DNA from: Helicobacter pylori
GTDB lineage: Bacteria > Campylobacterota > Campylobacteria > Campylobacterales > Helicobacteraceae
Length of the DNA stretch: 64,000 bases
Direction of reading: 5' to 3'
Assembly (NCBI GenBank): GCA_008032955.1
Contig: CP032046.1
Coordinates: 186,001-250,000, forward strand
The notes below the pieces were generated by a model. That model searched no databases and was not told the origin of the DNA. It saw only the letters and a program-made list of their open reading frames with translations. The position numbers were made by a program, and so were the translations under genes. Numbering within the stretch: the first letter of the stretch is position 1; every line of letters begins with the position of its first letter. Below, piece by piece: positions 49,690-58,240 of this stretch.

Positions 49690-50679
49690 TTAATTTATTG
49701 GTTGTTTTTTAAGCAATTTTAGAGCGACCCATTCGTTACGCTGCCGCTGTTCTAAAACCTCAAATCCATTATAATAGATCTGTAAAACAGAGTTTAAATG
49801 GGTTTCTAAAATCCCTGATAAAATAAGAGTGTGGTTACAAAGCCGCACAAATTCACTATACAAACTCTTAATCACATCAGCGACAAGGTTCGCCACAATA
49901 ATATCAAAACGCCCTTCAATTTTTTGCGTAGAGCCATGAATGACTTTATCTTGTGCTAATAGGGGTATTTGATTCAAGCTAAAATTTTTTAGGGTTTCTT
50001 CAACGGCTAAACTATCCGTATCGCAAGCGATCAATGCGCTAACGCCTTGTTTTTTTAAGGCGATGCTTAAAATCCCGCTCCCACAGCCCACATCTAAAGC
50101 GTTTTTGCGTTTTAAATCAAGGTTAGAGAGCAATTCCAAACACATAGAAGTGCTTTCATGATGGCCTGATCCAAAGGCAAGAGCCGGATCAATCATTATG
50201 CTATCATCTGTAGCGACATGGCTTGGTTTTTGATGCCAGCTAGGGTGTATGTAAAATTTGGCGCATTGCACCGGTAAAACAGCTTGTTTGTAGGCTTCCA
50301 GCCAGTCTTTTGAAGCCAGATTGCGTGAAAGGTAGAAAAAATCAAACTCGCTTTGCAAGCTTTGCTTTAAGTTCAAACAAAACGCTTCTAACGCCGGAAA
50401 AAGCGAATCGCTCAAATTTTTTTCAGAGCGTAAAATAACGAAATTTTTGAGGTGTGGGGGTTTTTCTTTTAAATTTTCTTTTAGGGGGTTATGAGTGGCG
50501 AAATAACGCCAATTGGATTGGCTTATAAAGTCAATGGTTTCTTCATCATCAAACGCTTTTAAATTTTCTAAGCTTGATTCTTCTAAGGCTAGGTGCGTGG
50601 TGTCTAAAAGAAAGCCCTCAAAAAGCTCTCGCTCCTTAGGGAAGATAAAGAAAAACTCATAATACATTGGCTTTAACAC
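49690..50679 (-). CDS. prmA: PrmA, ribosomal protein L11 methyltransferase
   Basis: A 329-aa SAM methyltransferase. The substrate-binding N-terminal domain is divergent, and the C-terminal catalytic part has DPALAFGSGHHESTSMCL, NALDVGCGSGILSIALKKQG (motif I) and IVANLVADVI (motif IV). Trimethylates L11 in other bacteria. It follows cheY directly with a 0-nt gap, in the established cheY-prmA-ftsH cluster of H. pylori. ATG 50679. Confidence 0.9.
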   Translation of the reverse strand: MLKPMYYEFFFIFPKERELFEGFLLDTTHLALEESSLENLKAFDDEETIDFISQSNWRYFATHNPLKENLKEKPPHLKNFVILRSEKNLSDSLFPALEAFCLNLKQSLQSEFDFFYLSRNLASKDWLEAYKQAVLPVQCAKFYIHPSWHQKPSHVATDDSIMIDPALAFGSGHHESTSMCLELLSNLDLKRKNALDVGCGSGILSIALKKQGVSALIACDTDSLAVEETLKNFSLNQIPLLAQDKVIHGSTQKIEGRFDIIVANLVADVIKSLYSEFVRLCNHTLILSGILETHLNSVLQIYYNGFEVLEQRQRNEWVALKLLKKQPIN

Positions 50680-51054
50680 TCAATCGTTTGTCCCTAAAAC
50701 AACCTCTAATTTTTCTTTCAAAACTTGGGGGGTAAAAGGTTTCACAATGTAGTTATTCACGCCCGCTTTTAAAGCCGTAATGACCTCAGCTTTACCGCCC
50801 TCTGTGGTGATCATAATGATAGGGATTTCTTTAAATCGGCTGTCCGCACGCACCTTTTTAACGAGATCCAACCCGTTCATTTCAGGCATGTTCCAATCTG
50901 TAATAAGCACCTTAGTGTCCGCATTAGCGTCCAATTTTTCCCAAGCTTCCACCCCATGCTCAGCTTCTAAAACATCTTCATAGCCTAAGCGTGAAAGTGT
51001 ATTTTTAATAATTCTTCTCATAGTTGAGCTATCATCTACTACCAGTAGTTTCAA
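50680..51054 (-). CDS. cheY: CheY, chemotaxis response regulator
   Basis: A 124-aa single-domain receiver. The acidic pocket D7-D8, phosphoacceptor D53 (ITDWNMPEMNG), switch T83 (MITTEGG) and K105 (YIVKPF) are all there. Phospho-CheY binds the flagellar switch to cause reversal. H. pylori has this stand-alone CheY (CheY1) plus receiver domains on CheA and CheV. It is the first gene of the cheY-prmA-ftsH-pssA-copA-copP series, described as one operon. Confidence 0.96.
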   Translation of the reverse strand: MKLLVVDDSSTMRRIIKNTLSRLGYEDVLEAEHGVEAWEKLDANADTKVLITDWNMPEMNGLDLVKKVRADSRFKEIPIIMITTEGGKAEVITALKAGVNNYIVKPFTPQVLKEKLEVVLGTND

Positions 51055-51343
51055 AGCGCTTCTCCTTTTAAGATTGCATTCAAATTAGATTCTTTTAAAC
51101 AGCCAAAGCGTCTCTAACGCCTTATAATAATAAATCATTCCAAATAATAGCATGTTTTGATTAAAATTACCTTGACCGACAATAATCATTGGCTAAATGG
51201 AGCGTTCAATGAGCGTTCTTATTTGTAAAAAAATTTAGTTTGTTTGCTATGATAATCGTTTAAAAGTAATAAAATAACTCTTTGAGTGCGATAAAGGGTC
51301 ATTGGATGGTTTGAAAAAAGAAAGACAAGGATTTTGCAAGTAA
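51055..51343. other. Divergent promoter region of cheY and an outer membrane gene
   Basis: 289 nt without a supported gene. It is AT-rich and contains several -10-like elements on both strands (for example TATGATAAT at about 51250 on plus, and TATTATAAG on minus near 51120-51130), but none is unique enough to call. Confidence 0.4.
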
Positions 51344-51946
51344 GTGTATTATTTAAGAATTTTAATACTGAGTATAAGTTTTTTAAATATTTTAAATGCT
51401 GAAAATTTGAGTTATATGTCTTCTTCTTATCAAATAGGCACGGTGTTTATGCGCCCTTTAAACACCAACAAGCTTTTACAAGGGGCTTCAATCCTTCAAG
51501 GCTATGAAGTGAATCCTAAAAACGATTGGGCTTATTCTAGGTATTATTTCTTTATAGATTATGGTAATGTGCTTTTTAATAATGACTCTACTTTGCAAGC
51601 GAACATGTTCACTTATGGGGTGGGAGGGGATTTTATGGTCGCCTACGCTAAAAACCCTATCAACCGCTGGGCTTTTTTCTTTGGCTTGCAACTGGCCGCT
51701 AACACATGGATACTCAACAATAAAGTCAAAGATTTGGTGGTGAATACTTGGGATTCATTAAAAGATTTCAATTTTCACAACACTTATTTCAGGGCTATCG
51801 GTAAATTTGGGGTGCAGTTTCGCACGATCGTTTTGTATCATAAGGTGGATGTGGAAATTGGCATGAAAATCTTTTTAACCCCTGAAAGGCGCAGCTTGTT
51901 TGAAAGGAGCTTTTTGTTTTTTATTTCGCATTCGTGGCATTTTTAA
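51344..51946 (+). CDS. Helicobacter outer membrane protein (small beta barrel)
   Basis: A 200-aa protein with a signal peptide: LRILILSISFLNILNA-ENL. It is rich in amphipathic strands (AFFFGLQLAANTW, FGVQFRTIVLY) and ends FFISHSWHF, with a C-terminal aromatic residue typical of H. pylori outer membrane beta barrels. The start is set by the signal peptide: GTG 51344, without a strong ribosome binding site. An upstream TTG at 51333 lies in another frame and would need a frameshift. Expected in the outer membrane; function unknown. The tRNA-Ser gene lies 2 nt downstream on the other strand. Confidence 0.8.
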   Translation: MYYLRILILSISFLNILNAENLSYMSSSYQIGTVFMRPLNTNKLLQGASILQGYEVNPKNDWAYSRYYFFIDYGNVLFNNDSTLQANMFTYGVGGDFMVAYAKNPINRWAFFFGLQLAANTWILNNKVKDLVVNTWDSLKDFNFHNTYFRAIGKFGVQFRTIVLYHKVDVEIGMKIFLTPERRSLFERSFLFFISHSWHF

Positions 51947-51947
51947 A

Positions 51948-52035
51948 TGGCGGAGAGAGAGGGATTCGAACCCTCGAAGGCTTGCACCTTACACGCGTTC
52001 CAGGCGTGCTCCTTCAACCACTCGGACATCTCCCC
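51948..52035 (-). tRNA. tRNA-Ser (anticodon GGA)
   Basis: Read on the minus strand: acceptor GGGGAGA/TCTCTCC, D-arm TGTCCGAGTGG, anticodon stem CACGC/GCGTG around loop CTGGAAC (anticodon GGA, reading UCC/UCU), a long variable arm TAAGGTGCAAGCCTT, T-arm GAGGGTTCGAATCCCTC and an encoded GCCA end. All elements of a class II tRNA are seen. Confidence 0.95.
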
Positions 52036-52048
52036 TTAAAAAGGGCTT

Positions 52049-52054
52049 ATTATA
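52049..52054 (-). promoter_or_regulatory. -10 box of tRNA-Ser
   Basis: TATAAT on the minus strand, 14 nt before the tRNA 5' end. Confidence 0.55.
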
Positions 52055-52077
52055 ACTAAGATTTGTTTAAAAAGGGC

Positions 52078-52484
52078 TTATTTTAAAAGGAGTGAATCTT
52101 TAGAAATCACGCCATCTATTTGATTTTTAGCGCAAATTTCCCACGACTCTGTATCGTTTAAATCCATAGAAAACAAGATTTTGCTATCTAACAAGTAATT
52201 AGTGGCGTGTTGTTGGGCGAGTATGACTTGCTTAATATCCTTAAAAATACAATAGAGCGGTTTGAAAGCGTTGAATAAAAAAAGGTGTCCGTCTCTATCT
52301 TGTGCGATAAAAAGATCACGCTAAAATGGACGCTATTTTCACAGCAATATTGGGCTAATTCCAAATTTTTTGGGTTTGCTTCAAAACACACTATATCGTT
52401 ATTGGCACTGGAATGAATAGCATCGGTGTTTTTAATGAAAACAAAACGAGCGCTAGGGATTAAAGGGTGTCCTAAAATAAGCAT
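52078..52484 (-). CDS. Small conserved protein of unknown function, one frameshift
   Basis: From ATG 52484: MLILGHPLIPSARFVFIKNT...FEANPKNLELAQYCCENSVHFSVIF. The frame breaks at an A5 run on the plus strand (52309-52313). One more base joins it to IAQDRDGHLFLFNAFKPLYCIFKDIKQ...DGVISKDSLLLK, ending TAA at 52078, for 135 aa. The rebuilt protein has alternating beta/alpha pattern and reads like the HAD- or PIN-like small soluble type, but I cannot name a family. Two cysteines lie together (CC, about 48-49). Two nt separate it from the next gene. Confidence 0.7.
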
Positions 52485-52486
52485 AT

Positions 52487-52717
52487 TTACCTCTTATCCT
52501 TCAAACAGGTTTCACTGCAATAGGCTACCGCTCCGCTGTAAATAGCGTCTTTGCTAGAGACATAGGTTTGGCATTTAGAGCATACAATCATGTGATCTTC
52601 TAATTCTTTGGGGGTTTGTTGCGTGTAAGAGTGGTTGTCTTTGTGGGGTTTTTGCCTTAAAAACAAACGCCATAAAACCCACACGATAATGAGTAGGGGG
52701 ATTAAAATTCTTAACAT
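52487..52717 (-). CDS. PP0621-like small membrane-anchored zinc-ribbon protein
   Basis: A 76-aa protein from ATG 52717, supported by AAAGGAAAG upstream; the frame is open further but overlaps rsmG. An N-terminal transmembrane helix (MLRILIPLLIIVWVLWRLF) is followed by four cysteines/histidine in a ribbon-like order: MIVCSKCQTYVS...AYCSETCLKDKR. This fits the PP0621 family of membrane-anchored small proteins of unknown function. It overlaps the rsmG stop by 7 nt. Confidence 0.8.
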   Translation of the reverse strand: MLRILIPLLIIVWVLWRLFLRQKPHKDNHSYTQQTPKELEDHMIVCSKCQTYVSSKDAIYSGAVAYCSETCLKDKR

Positions 52718-53247
52718 AAACTTTCCTTTGATTTGTAAAAATAAACACGCTTTTGATGCATAAAGCATTCAGTGTCTTTACAAGCGATTTCATTCTTTAA
52801 CTGCTCGCCTTTATAGAATAAAAAATACCCCTTATCTTTTAGGAAGCGTTGGCTTTTTTCTATCAAAAAAGAAGAGCTAGCGACCGCTCTAGAAGTGATT
52901 AAATCCACTTGTAAAAGATTTTGATAATCTTCTAAACGCTTTTTAATGATTTCAATATTTTTTAAAGGCAAAACGCTTTTAAGGTAATTTAAAAAAGCCG
53001 CTCTTTTTATTCTTGGCTCTAAAAGAATGAATTGTGTTTCCGGTTTTTCAAGGGCTAAAGGGATAGCAGGAAGTCCCGCCCCGCTCCCAATATCCAAGCA
53101 GCTTTTAAAATCTTTGACAAATTCTAAGGGCTTTAGAGCGTCTGTGATCTGGGGTTCTAACTCGCTTAAATTTTTCGCGCCGCTCAAATTGTGCGTTTGA
53201 TTCCATTCTAAAAGGATGCGTGCATAATCTTGCAATAAGGGGTTCAT
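52711..53247 (-). CDS. rsmG: RsmG (GidB), 16S rRNA m7G527 methyltransferase
   Basis: A 178-aa SAM methyltransferase. SCLDIGSGAGLPAIPLALEKPE (motif I, about 49-70) and VDLITSRAVAS (motif IV region) match RsmG. It methylates G527 in the 530 loop of 16S rRNA; loss gives low-level streptomycin resistance in other bacteria. It overlaps queA by 4 nt. Confidence 0.9.
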   Translation of the reverse strand: MNPLLQDYARILLEWNQTHNLSGAKNLSELEPQITDALKPLEFVKDFKSCLDIGSGAGLPAIPLALEKPETQFILLEPRIKRAAFLNYLKSVLPLKNIEIIKKRLEDYQNLLQVDLITSRAVASSSFLIEKSQRFLKDKGYFLFYKGEQLKNEIACKDTECFMHQKRVYFYKSKESLC

Positions 53248-54281
53248 AAAATCAGCATCCCATCGCCATAGGAATAAAAACGATACTTCTTTTCTATGGC
53301 TATTTTGTAGATTTCTTTGGTTTTTTCTAAGCCTATCATCGCGCTCACAAGCATTAAAAGGCTAGATTTAGGCAAATGGAAATTAGTGAGCAAATGATTA
53401 ACATACTGAATAGGGTTAGCAAGATGCAAGAATATGTCGCATTCAAACGATTCTTGATTAGGGTTTTTTAAGCGTTTGAAGTATTCCACGCTCCTTAAAG
53501 CGGTCGTGCCGATGCATAAAATCTCTTGGGATTCTTGCAAAATTTCTTGGCTCTTTTTAGGAATATGCAAAACTTCTGTATGGATTTGATGCTCTCTAAT
53601 ATCCTTAGTTTCTACGCCAAGAAAAGTCCCAGCCCCCACATGCAAGGTTAAAAAAGCGTGCTTGAAATCTTTCAATAATTTTTCTAAGCCGTGTTGAGAA
53701 AAATGCAATGACGCTGTAGGGGCAGCCACCGCGCCAATGTGTTTAGCGAACACGCTCTGGTATTCATGCGCATCCAAACTTTCATCCGCTCTTTTAATAT
53801 AAGGGGGTAAGGGCATATGCCCGTATTGCTCTAAAAGCTTTAAGATATTTTCTTGATTTAAGGGGGTTTGATTGTCATAAAAAGCGATCAAGCGTTGGCC
53901 GTTATGGAGTAATTCCAAAACTTCAGCGTAATAATTTTCATCAAAAAAGATCTTATCCCCCACTTTGATCTTACCCTTGATTTGAGTTAGGGCGGTATTA
54001 CCTTTAAAAAAGCGGTGGAAAAACACTTCGGTCGTTTTTGATGGCAAAAAGGCATGTTTAGATCCAAAAAGCCTAGCTTTCATCACTTTAGTGTCGTTCA
54101 ACACAATAAGGGCGTTTTTAGGGAAAAAGTCTAAAACATGCTCAAAAGTGGTGTGCGTGATTTTTTGCGAACGCCTTTCATAGACGAGTAATTTAGCCTT
54201 TTCCTTGGGCAAAACGGGGTAGTTTGCGATCAATTCCTTAGGCAAACAATAATCATAGCTTTCTAAATCAAATTCTCTCAA
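53244..54281 (-). CDS. queA: QueA, S-adenosylmethionine:tRNA ribosyltransferase-isomerase
   Basis: A 345-aa enzyme making epoxyqueuosine in tRNA. Conserved segments are present: LESYDYCLPKELIANYPV at the start, LNDTKVMKARLFG, HVGAGTFLGVETKDIREHQIHTE, TTALRSVE, and LLTNFHLPKSSLLMLVSAMIG near the end. The length is as usual. ATG 54281, directly after tatC. Confidence 0.95.
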   Translation of the reverse strand: MREFDLESYDYCLPKELIANYPVLPKEKAKLLVYERRSQKITHTTFEHVLDFFPKNALIVLNDTKVMKARLFGSKHAFLPSKTTEVFFHRFFKGNTALTQIKGKIKVGDKIFFDENYYAEVLELLHNGQRLIAFYDNQTPLNQENILKLLEQYGHMPLPPYIKRADESLDAHEYQSVFAKHIGAVAAPTASLHFSQHGLEKLLKDFKHAFLTLHVGAGTFLGVETKDIREHQIHTEVLHIPKKSQEILQESQEILCIGTTALRSVEYFKRLKNPNQESFECDIFLHLANPIQYVNHLLTNFHLPKSSLLMLVSAMIGLEKTKEIYKIAIEKKYRFYSYGDGMLIL

Positions 54282-55004
54282 CTAATTCTCTTTGGTGTCA
54301 TTTTCGTTATCTTTAGGAGCCGGATTGACCATTTTGGCAATCAAAATAGAAAGCCCATAAAGCCCCACTAAGGGCAACGCCATAAAGATTTGACTCACCA
54401 CATCAGGGGGAGTGATAATGGCTGCTACAATAAAAATCACTATAATAGCGTATTTAAAATACGCTTTCAAGCTCGCATCGGTAATCAAGCCCACTTTAGC
54501 CAAAAAATACGCCAAAACAGGCAATTCAAACGCCACGCCAAAGCCTAAAATCAAGCGCGTGAAAAAGCTCACATAACTAGAAGCAGAAATATTAGCCGCA
54601 AACACATCGCTCCCAAAAGTGGCTAAGTATTCAATGATGAAGGGAAACACCACATAATAAGAAAACGCCGCCCCAATTAAAAACATGCCGCTCCCAAAAA
54701 ACACAAAAGGCAAAATCACTTTTTTTTCATTCTTGTAAAGCCCTGGAGCGATAAAGAGCCATAATTGCCAAAAAATAATGGGCATGGAAATGACGATAGC
54801 GGCTGAAAAACTGATTTTAACCGCTACCATGACCCCTTCAATAGGGGAGAGCTGAATGAGCGTGCCTTTATAAGAATTTTTAACGAATTCAAAAATACTT
54901 TTCCAAAAATGAAAGCACCCCAAAAACGCCACTAGAATCGTCCCTACAGAAACCATCAAACGCTTTCTTAATTCCTGTAAATGCGGTTTTAAATCTTCAA
55001 ACAT
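54282..55004 (-). CDS. tatC: TatC, twin-arginine translocase subunit
   Basis: A 240-aa integral membrane protein with six transmembrane segments. It begins MFEDLKPHLQELRKRL, the conserved cytoplasmic N-terminus that reads twin-arginine signals, followed by SPIEGVMVAVKIS and IIEYLATFGSDVFAANISASSYVSFFTRLILGFGVAFELPVLAYFLA with the family's conserved F-x-x-x-E. Exports folded proteins (for example hydrogenase small subunit). Overlaps tatB by 8 nt. Confidence 0.94.
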   Translation of the reverse strand: MFEDLKPHLQELRKRLMVSVGTILVAFLGCFHFWKSIFEFVKNSYKGTLIQLSPIEGVMVAVKISFSAAIVISMPIIFWQLWLFIAPGLYKNEKKVILPFVFFGSGMFLIGAAFSYYVVFPFIIEYLATFGSDVFAANISASSYVSFFTRLILGFGVAFELPVLAYFLAKVGLITDASLKAYFKYAIIVIFIVAAIITPPDVVSQIFMALPLVGLYGLSILIAKMVNPAPKDNENDTKEN

Positions 55005-55479
55005 GCTCTTTTTCTTTGTCGTGTTCTTTGGTGTTGTTATCGGTTGCTAATTTGACTTCTTTAGGAGATTCATCGCTTGAAACTTCTTTATTTAGGGCTT
55101 CTTCATTGGAGACTTTTTCGTTTAAATGGTTAGGGGTTGTGTTGGTTTCTAAACTGCGTTGATAATCTTGCATCAAGTCCTGAATGCTTTTAATCTCATT
55201 TTCTGCAGTTATTTTAGCGTCTTCTAATTCTTCAATCTTAACGCCTTTAAGACTCTCCACTTTGTTTTCAAAGAGTTTTTGATACTCTAGGGTTTCTTTT
55301 TTGATTTCTTCAATATTGATTTCTTTATCTAAAGTGTCCTTAGCGTCATTGAGCGTTTTTTTAACCGCACGAAAAAACTTCACTATATCCACGACAGCTT
55401 GGGGGAATTTTTCTGGCCCTAAAAAAATAATCGCTACAACCAACACCACAAGGATTTCAAAAAAGCCCATGCCAAACAT
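54997..55479 (-). CDS. tatB: TatB, twin-arginine translocase subunit
   Basis: A 160-aa protein: one N-terminal membrane helix with FGMGFFEILVVLVVAIIFLGP (including E8 and the GP hinge), an amphipathic helix (EKFPQAVVDIVKFFRAVKK) and a long charged coil tail rich in E/K. This layout distinguishes TatB from the shorter TatA. It acts with TatC as the signal-binding complex. ATG 55479. Confidence 0.92.
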   Translation of the reverse strand: MFGMGFFEILVVLVVAIIFLGPEKFPQAVVDIVKFFRAVKKTLNDAKDTLDKEINIEEIKKETLEYQKLFENKVESLKGVKIEELEDAKITAENEIKSIQDLMQDYQRSLETNTTPNHLNEKVSNEEALNKEVSSDESPKEVKLATDNNTKEHDKEKEHV

Positions 55480-55546
55480 AATGATCTACTTTCACACCCT
55501 TTAAAATTTTATCGTTATTGTAGTGTAATTTTCTTTCTAAACAAGA

Positions 55547-56557
55547 TTAAAATAAAGTTTGAGACTTTAAAGTGGGGATTTTTAAAAGCGCATGGGTTTT
55601 AGGCGTGGCGATCCTGCCTTTAGCGGTGCGCTCTAAATAACCATTAGCGAGTAAAAAAGGCTCAATCACATCTTCAATCGTGCCTTCATCTTCTCTCATA
55701 GATGCTGCAATCGTGTTCAAACCCACCGGTCGTCCTTGAGCGTTAGCCAACAAAGATAAATACGCCAAATCCGCTTCATCAAAGCCTAATTCATTCACGC
55801 CCAATTCATTCAAAGCATGCAAAGTGATGTTTAAATCCATCAAGCTTGAATTTTTAACGAGTGCAAAATCGCGCACCCTTTTTAAAAGCCTTAAAGCGAT
55901 CCTTGGCGTACCTCTACTCCTTTTAGCGATTTCATCAGCGCTTTCTTCTTTGATGTCTTGGTTGAGTTTAACGGCGGCTTTTTTAATGATAAGGGCCAGT
56001 TCGCTAGGGCTATAAAATTGCATTCTAAAACTCATGCCAAATCTGTCTCTTAAGGGGTTAGAGAGCATTCCAGCTCTAGTGGTAGCACCAATAAGGGTGA
56101 AAGGGGGTAAATCAATTTTAATGGTTTGAGCGGCCGGGCCTGAGCCTATGATAATATCCAGCCTGAAATCTTCCATAGCCGGGTATAAAACCTCTTCAAT
56201 CGCCGGGCTAAGCCGGTGGATTTCATCAATAAAAAGAATGTCTTTAGCTTGCAAGTTAGTCAAAATGGCGGCTAAATCACCGCTTTTTTCTATCATGGGA
56301 GCGGCCGTGATTTTGATATTGGTTTCCATTTCTTTAGCGATGATATGGCTGATTGAAGTTTTACCCAAACCGGGCGGGCCAAAAAAGAGCATGTGATCCA
56401 AACTCTCTTGGCGTTTTTTAGCCGCGCAAATAGAAATTTGCAAGTTGCTTTTAATCTTTTCTTGACCGATAAAATCTTCCCAAAGATTGGGGCGCAAACT
56501 CACTTCTTGAGAAGTTTCAAAATCCAAAGTTTCTAAATTGACTATCCGTTCTTTCAT
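55547..56557 (-). CDS. ruvB: RuvB, Holliday junction branch-migration ATPase
   Basis: A 336-aa AAA+ protein: [19 protein letters not shown], Walker [14 protein letters not shown] (about 58-70), Walker [14 protein letters not shown] (about 105-117), sensor 1 [18 protein letters not shown] with the arginine finger, and the C-terminal winged helix ([14 protein letters not shown]). The helicase motor that moves junctions with RuvA. Directly follows panB with a 0-nt gap. Confidence 0.96.
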   Translation of the reverse strand: MKERIVNLETLDFETSQEVSLRPNLWEDFIGQEKIKSNLQISICAAKKRQESLDHMLFFGPPGLGKTSISHIIAKEMETNIKITAAPMIEKSGDLAAILTNLQAKDILFIDEIHRLSPAIEEVLYPAMEDFRLDIIIGSGPAAQTIKIDLPPFTLIGATTRAGMLSNPLRDRFGMSFRMQFYSPSELALIIKKAAVKLNQDIKEESADEIAKRSRGTPRIALRLLKRVRDFALVKNSSLMDLNITLHALNELGVNELGFDEADLAYLSLLANAQGRPVGLNTIAASMREDEGTIEDVIEPFLLANGYLERTAKGRIATPKTHALLKIPTLKSQTLF

Positions 56558-57370
56558 TTAATGATAACTTTCTAATTCGTTAGGGAAGTTTCCCTTTTTC
56601 ACATCATCAGCGTATTGTTTGATAGCGTTTTGAATCAATTCTTTCCCCTTAAGGTATTCTCGCACGAATTTAGGCTTAAAGCTATCAAAAAAGCCTAACA
56701 TATCGCTCCACACTAAAATCTGCCCGTCGCAATCCTTGCCGCTCCCTATGCCGATTGTGGGGATTTTGATTGTTTGCGTGATTTTCTGAGCGATAGGGGT
56801 GGTTATACCCTCTAAAACCAACAAACCTACCCCGGCTTCTTCTAAACTCAAGGCGTCTTCTAAAAGCTTTTTTTGTTGCTCTTCATTTTTGCCCTTAATC
56901 TTATAGCCTCCATCAAGACGCACGAATTGGGGCATCAAGCCAATATGCCCTACCACAATAATACCCTCATTAGTGAGCGTTTTAACCAGTTTCGCTTTTT
57001 CTTTTCCCCCCTCTAGTTTGATCGCGCTCGCTTGGGTTTCTTTATAAACTCTAATGGCGTTTTTTAGGGCTGTTTTTTCATCTTTATAGCTTCCAAAGGG
57101 CATGTCTGTGATGATAAAAGGAGTCTTAGCGCCTGCGCACACGGCTTTGGTGTGATAGAGCATCATTCCCACACTTGCGCTTAAAGTGTCGTTTTGATTG
57201 AAAAAACTCATATTCAAACTATCGCCCACTAAAATCACATCCACTAGCGGATCAAATATTTGAGCGAATAGTGCATCATAAGCGGTAATGGCGATGATTT
57301 TTTCTTGATTTTTTTTAGCTTGGAGGTGGTTGAGAGTGATTTTTTTAATTGGGGCGGTTTGCATGCTCAT
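56558..57370 (-). CDS. panB: PanB, 3-methyl-2-oxobutanoate hydroxymethyltransferase
   Basis: A 270-aa enzyme adding a formaldehyde unit from methylene-THF to ketoisovalerate on the way to pantothenate. Conserved segments: [64 protein letters not shown], and [24 protein letters not shown] 57370 (protein begins MSMQTAP) is preferred over the longer frame to 57409, giving family length. Confidence 0.95.
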   Translation of the reverse strand: MSMQTAPIKKITLNHLQAKKNQEKIIAITAYDALFAQIFDPLVDVILVGDSLNMSFFNQNDTLSASVGMMLYHTKAVCAGAKTPFIITDMPFGSYKDEKTALKNAIRVYKETQASAIKLEGGKEKAKLVKTLTNEGIIVVGHIGLMPQFVRLDGGYKIKGKNEEQQKKLLEDALSLEEAGVGLLVLEGITTPIAQKITQTIKIPTIGIGSGKDCDGQILVWSDMLGFFDSFKPKFVREYLKGKELIQNAIKQYADDVKKGNFPNELESYH

Positions 57371-57469
57371 TAAAAATCCTAAGTGTTGAATATAGTGGCA
57401 TTGTAGCATGACTTTATTGGGGTGGGTAAAAATTTACTCCATTTTAACCGGTCATTTTAATTATTTTAG

Positions 57470-57475
57470 TATAAT
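57470..57475 (+). promoter_or_regulatory. -10 box of the outer-membrane-paralogue operon
   Basis: TATAAT 42 nt before the TTG start at 57518; probably drives the co-directional run 57518-62843. Confidence 0.6.
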
Positions 57476-57517
57476 TGAAAGAAACTTTTAACAAACAATT
57501 CAAGGGATTTAGCGATT

Positions 57518-58240
57518 TTGGGTCTTAAAAAACGAGCTATTTTATGGTCTTTAATGGGGTTTTATGCGGGATTGAGTGCGCTTGATTATGACACCCTAGA
57601 CCCAAAATACTACAAATATATCAAGTATTATAAAGCCTATGAAGACAAAGAAGTTGAAGAATTAATCAGAGATTTAAAGAGGGCGAACGCTAAAAGCGGG
57701 CTTATTTTAGGGATCAATACTGGGTTTTTTTATAACCATGAAATCATGGTCAAAACCAATAGCTCTAGTATCACCGGGAATATTTTAAATTATCTGTTCG
57801 CTTACGGCTTGCGTTTTGGCTATCAAACTTTCAGGCCGTCGTTTTTTGCACGCTTGGTCAAGCCCAATATTATTGGCAGGCGCATCTATATCCAATATTA
57901 TGGAGGGGCTCCTAAAAAAGCGGGCTTTGGGAGCGTGGGGTTTCAATCGGTTATGCTGAATGGGGATTTTTTATTGGATTTTCCTTTGCCTTTTGTGAGG
58001 AAATACCTTTATATGGGGGGGTATATGGGTTTAGGCTTGGGAGTTGTAGCGCATGGGGTGAATTATACGGCGGAATGGGGGATGTCTTTTAACGCAGGCT
58101 TGGCTCTAACGGTATTAGAAAAAAACCGCATTGAATTTGAATTTAAAATTTTAAATAATTTCCCTTTTTTACAATCCAATTCTTCAAAAGAGACTTGGTG
58201 GGGAGCTATAGCGAGCATTGGGTATCAATATGTGTTCTAA
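57518..58240 (+). CDS. Helicobacter outer membrane protein, paralogue 1 of 3
   Basis: A 240-aa protein from TTG 57518 with a signal peptide (AILWSLMGFYAGLSA-LDY). It contains glycine-aromatic strands: KSGLILGINTGFFYNHEI, YGLRFGYQTFRPSFFARL, YMGGYMGLGLGVV, and ends GYQYVF with C-terminal Phe. It shares the KSG...G, RxGYQ and terminal -Y-x-F pattern with the next two genes, so the three are paralogues. Beta-barrel outer membrane protein; the next gene overlaps its end by 11 nt. Confidence 0.8.
   Translation: MGLKKRAILWSLMGFYAGLSALDYDTLDPKYYKYIKYYKAYEDKEVEELIRDLKRANAKSGLILGINTGFFYNHEIMVKTNSSSITGNILNYLFAYGLRFGYQTFRPSFFARLVKPNIIGRRIYIQYYGGAPKKAGFGSVGFQSVMLNGDFLLDFPLPFVRKYLYMGGYMGLGLGVVAHGVNYTAEWGMSFNAGLALTVLEKNRIEFEFKILNNFPFLQSNSSKETWWGAIASIGYQYVF

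Noticed and set aside
51333-51400. TTG 51333 as start of the outer membrane gene
   Set aside because: It is in a different frame that stops after about 22 codons; the signal peptide lies in the GTG 51344 frame.
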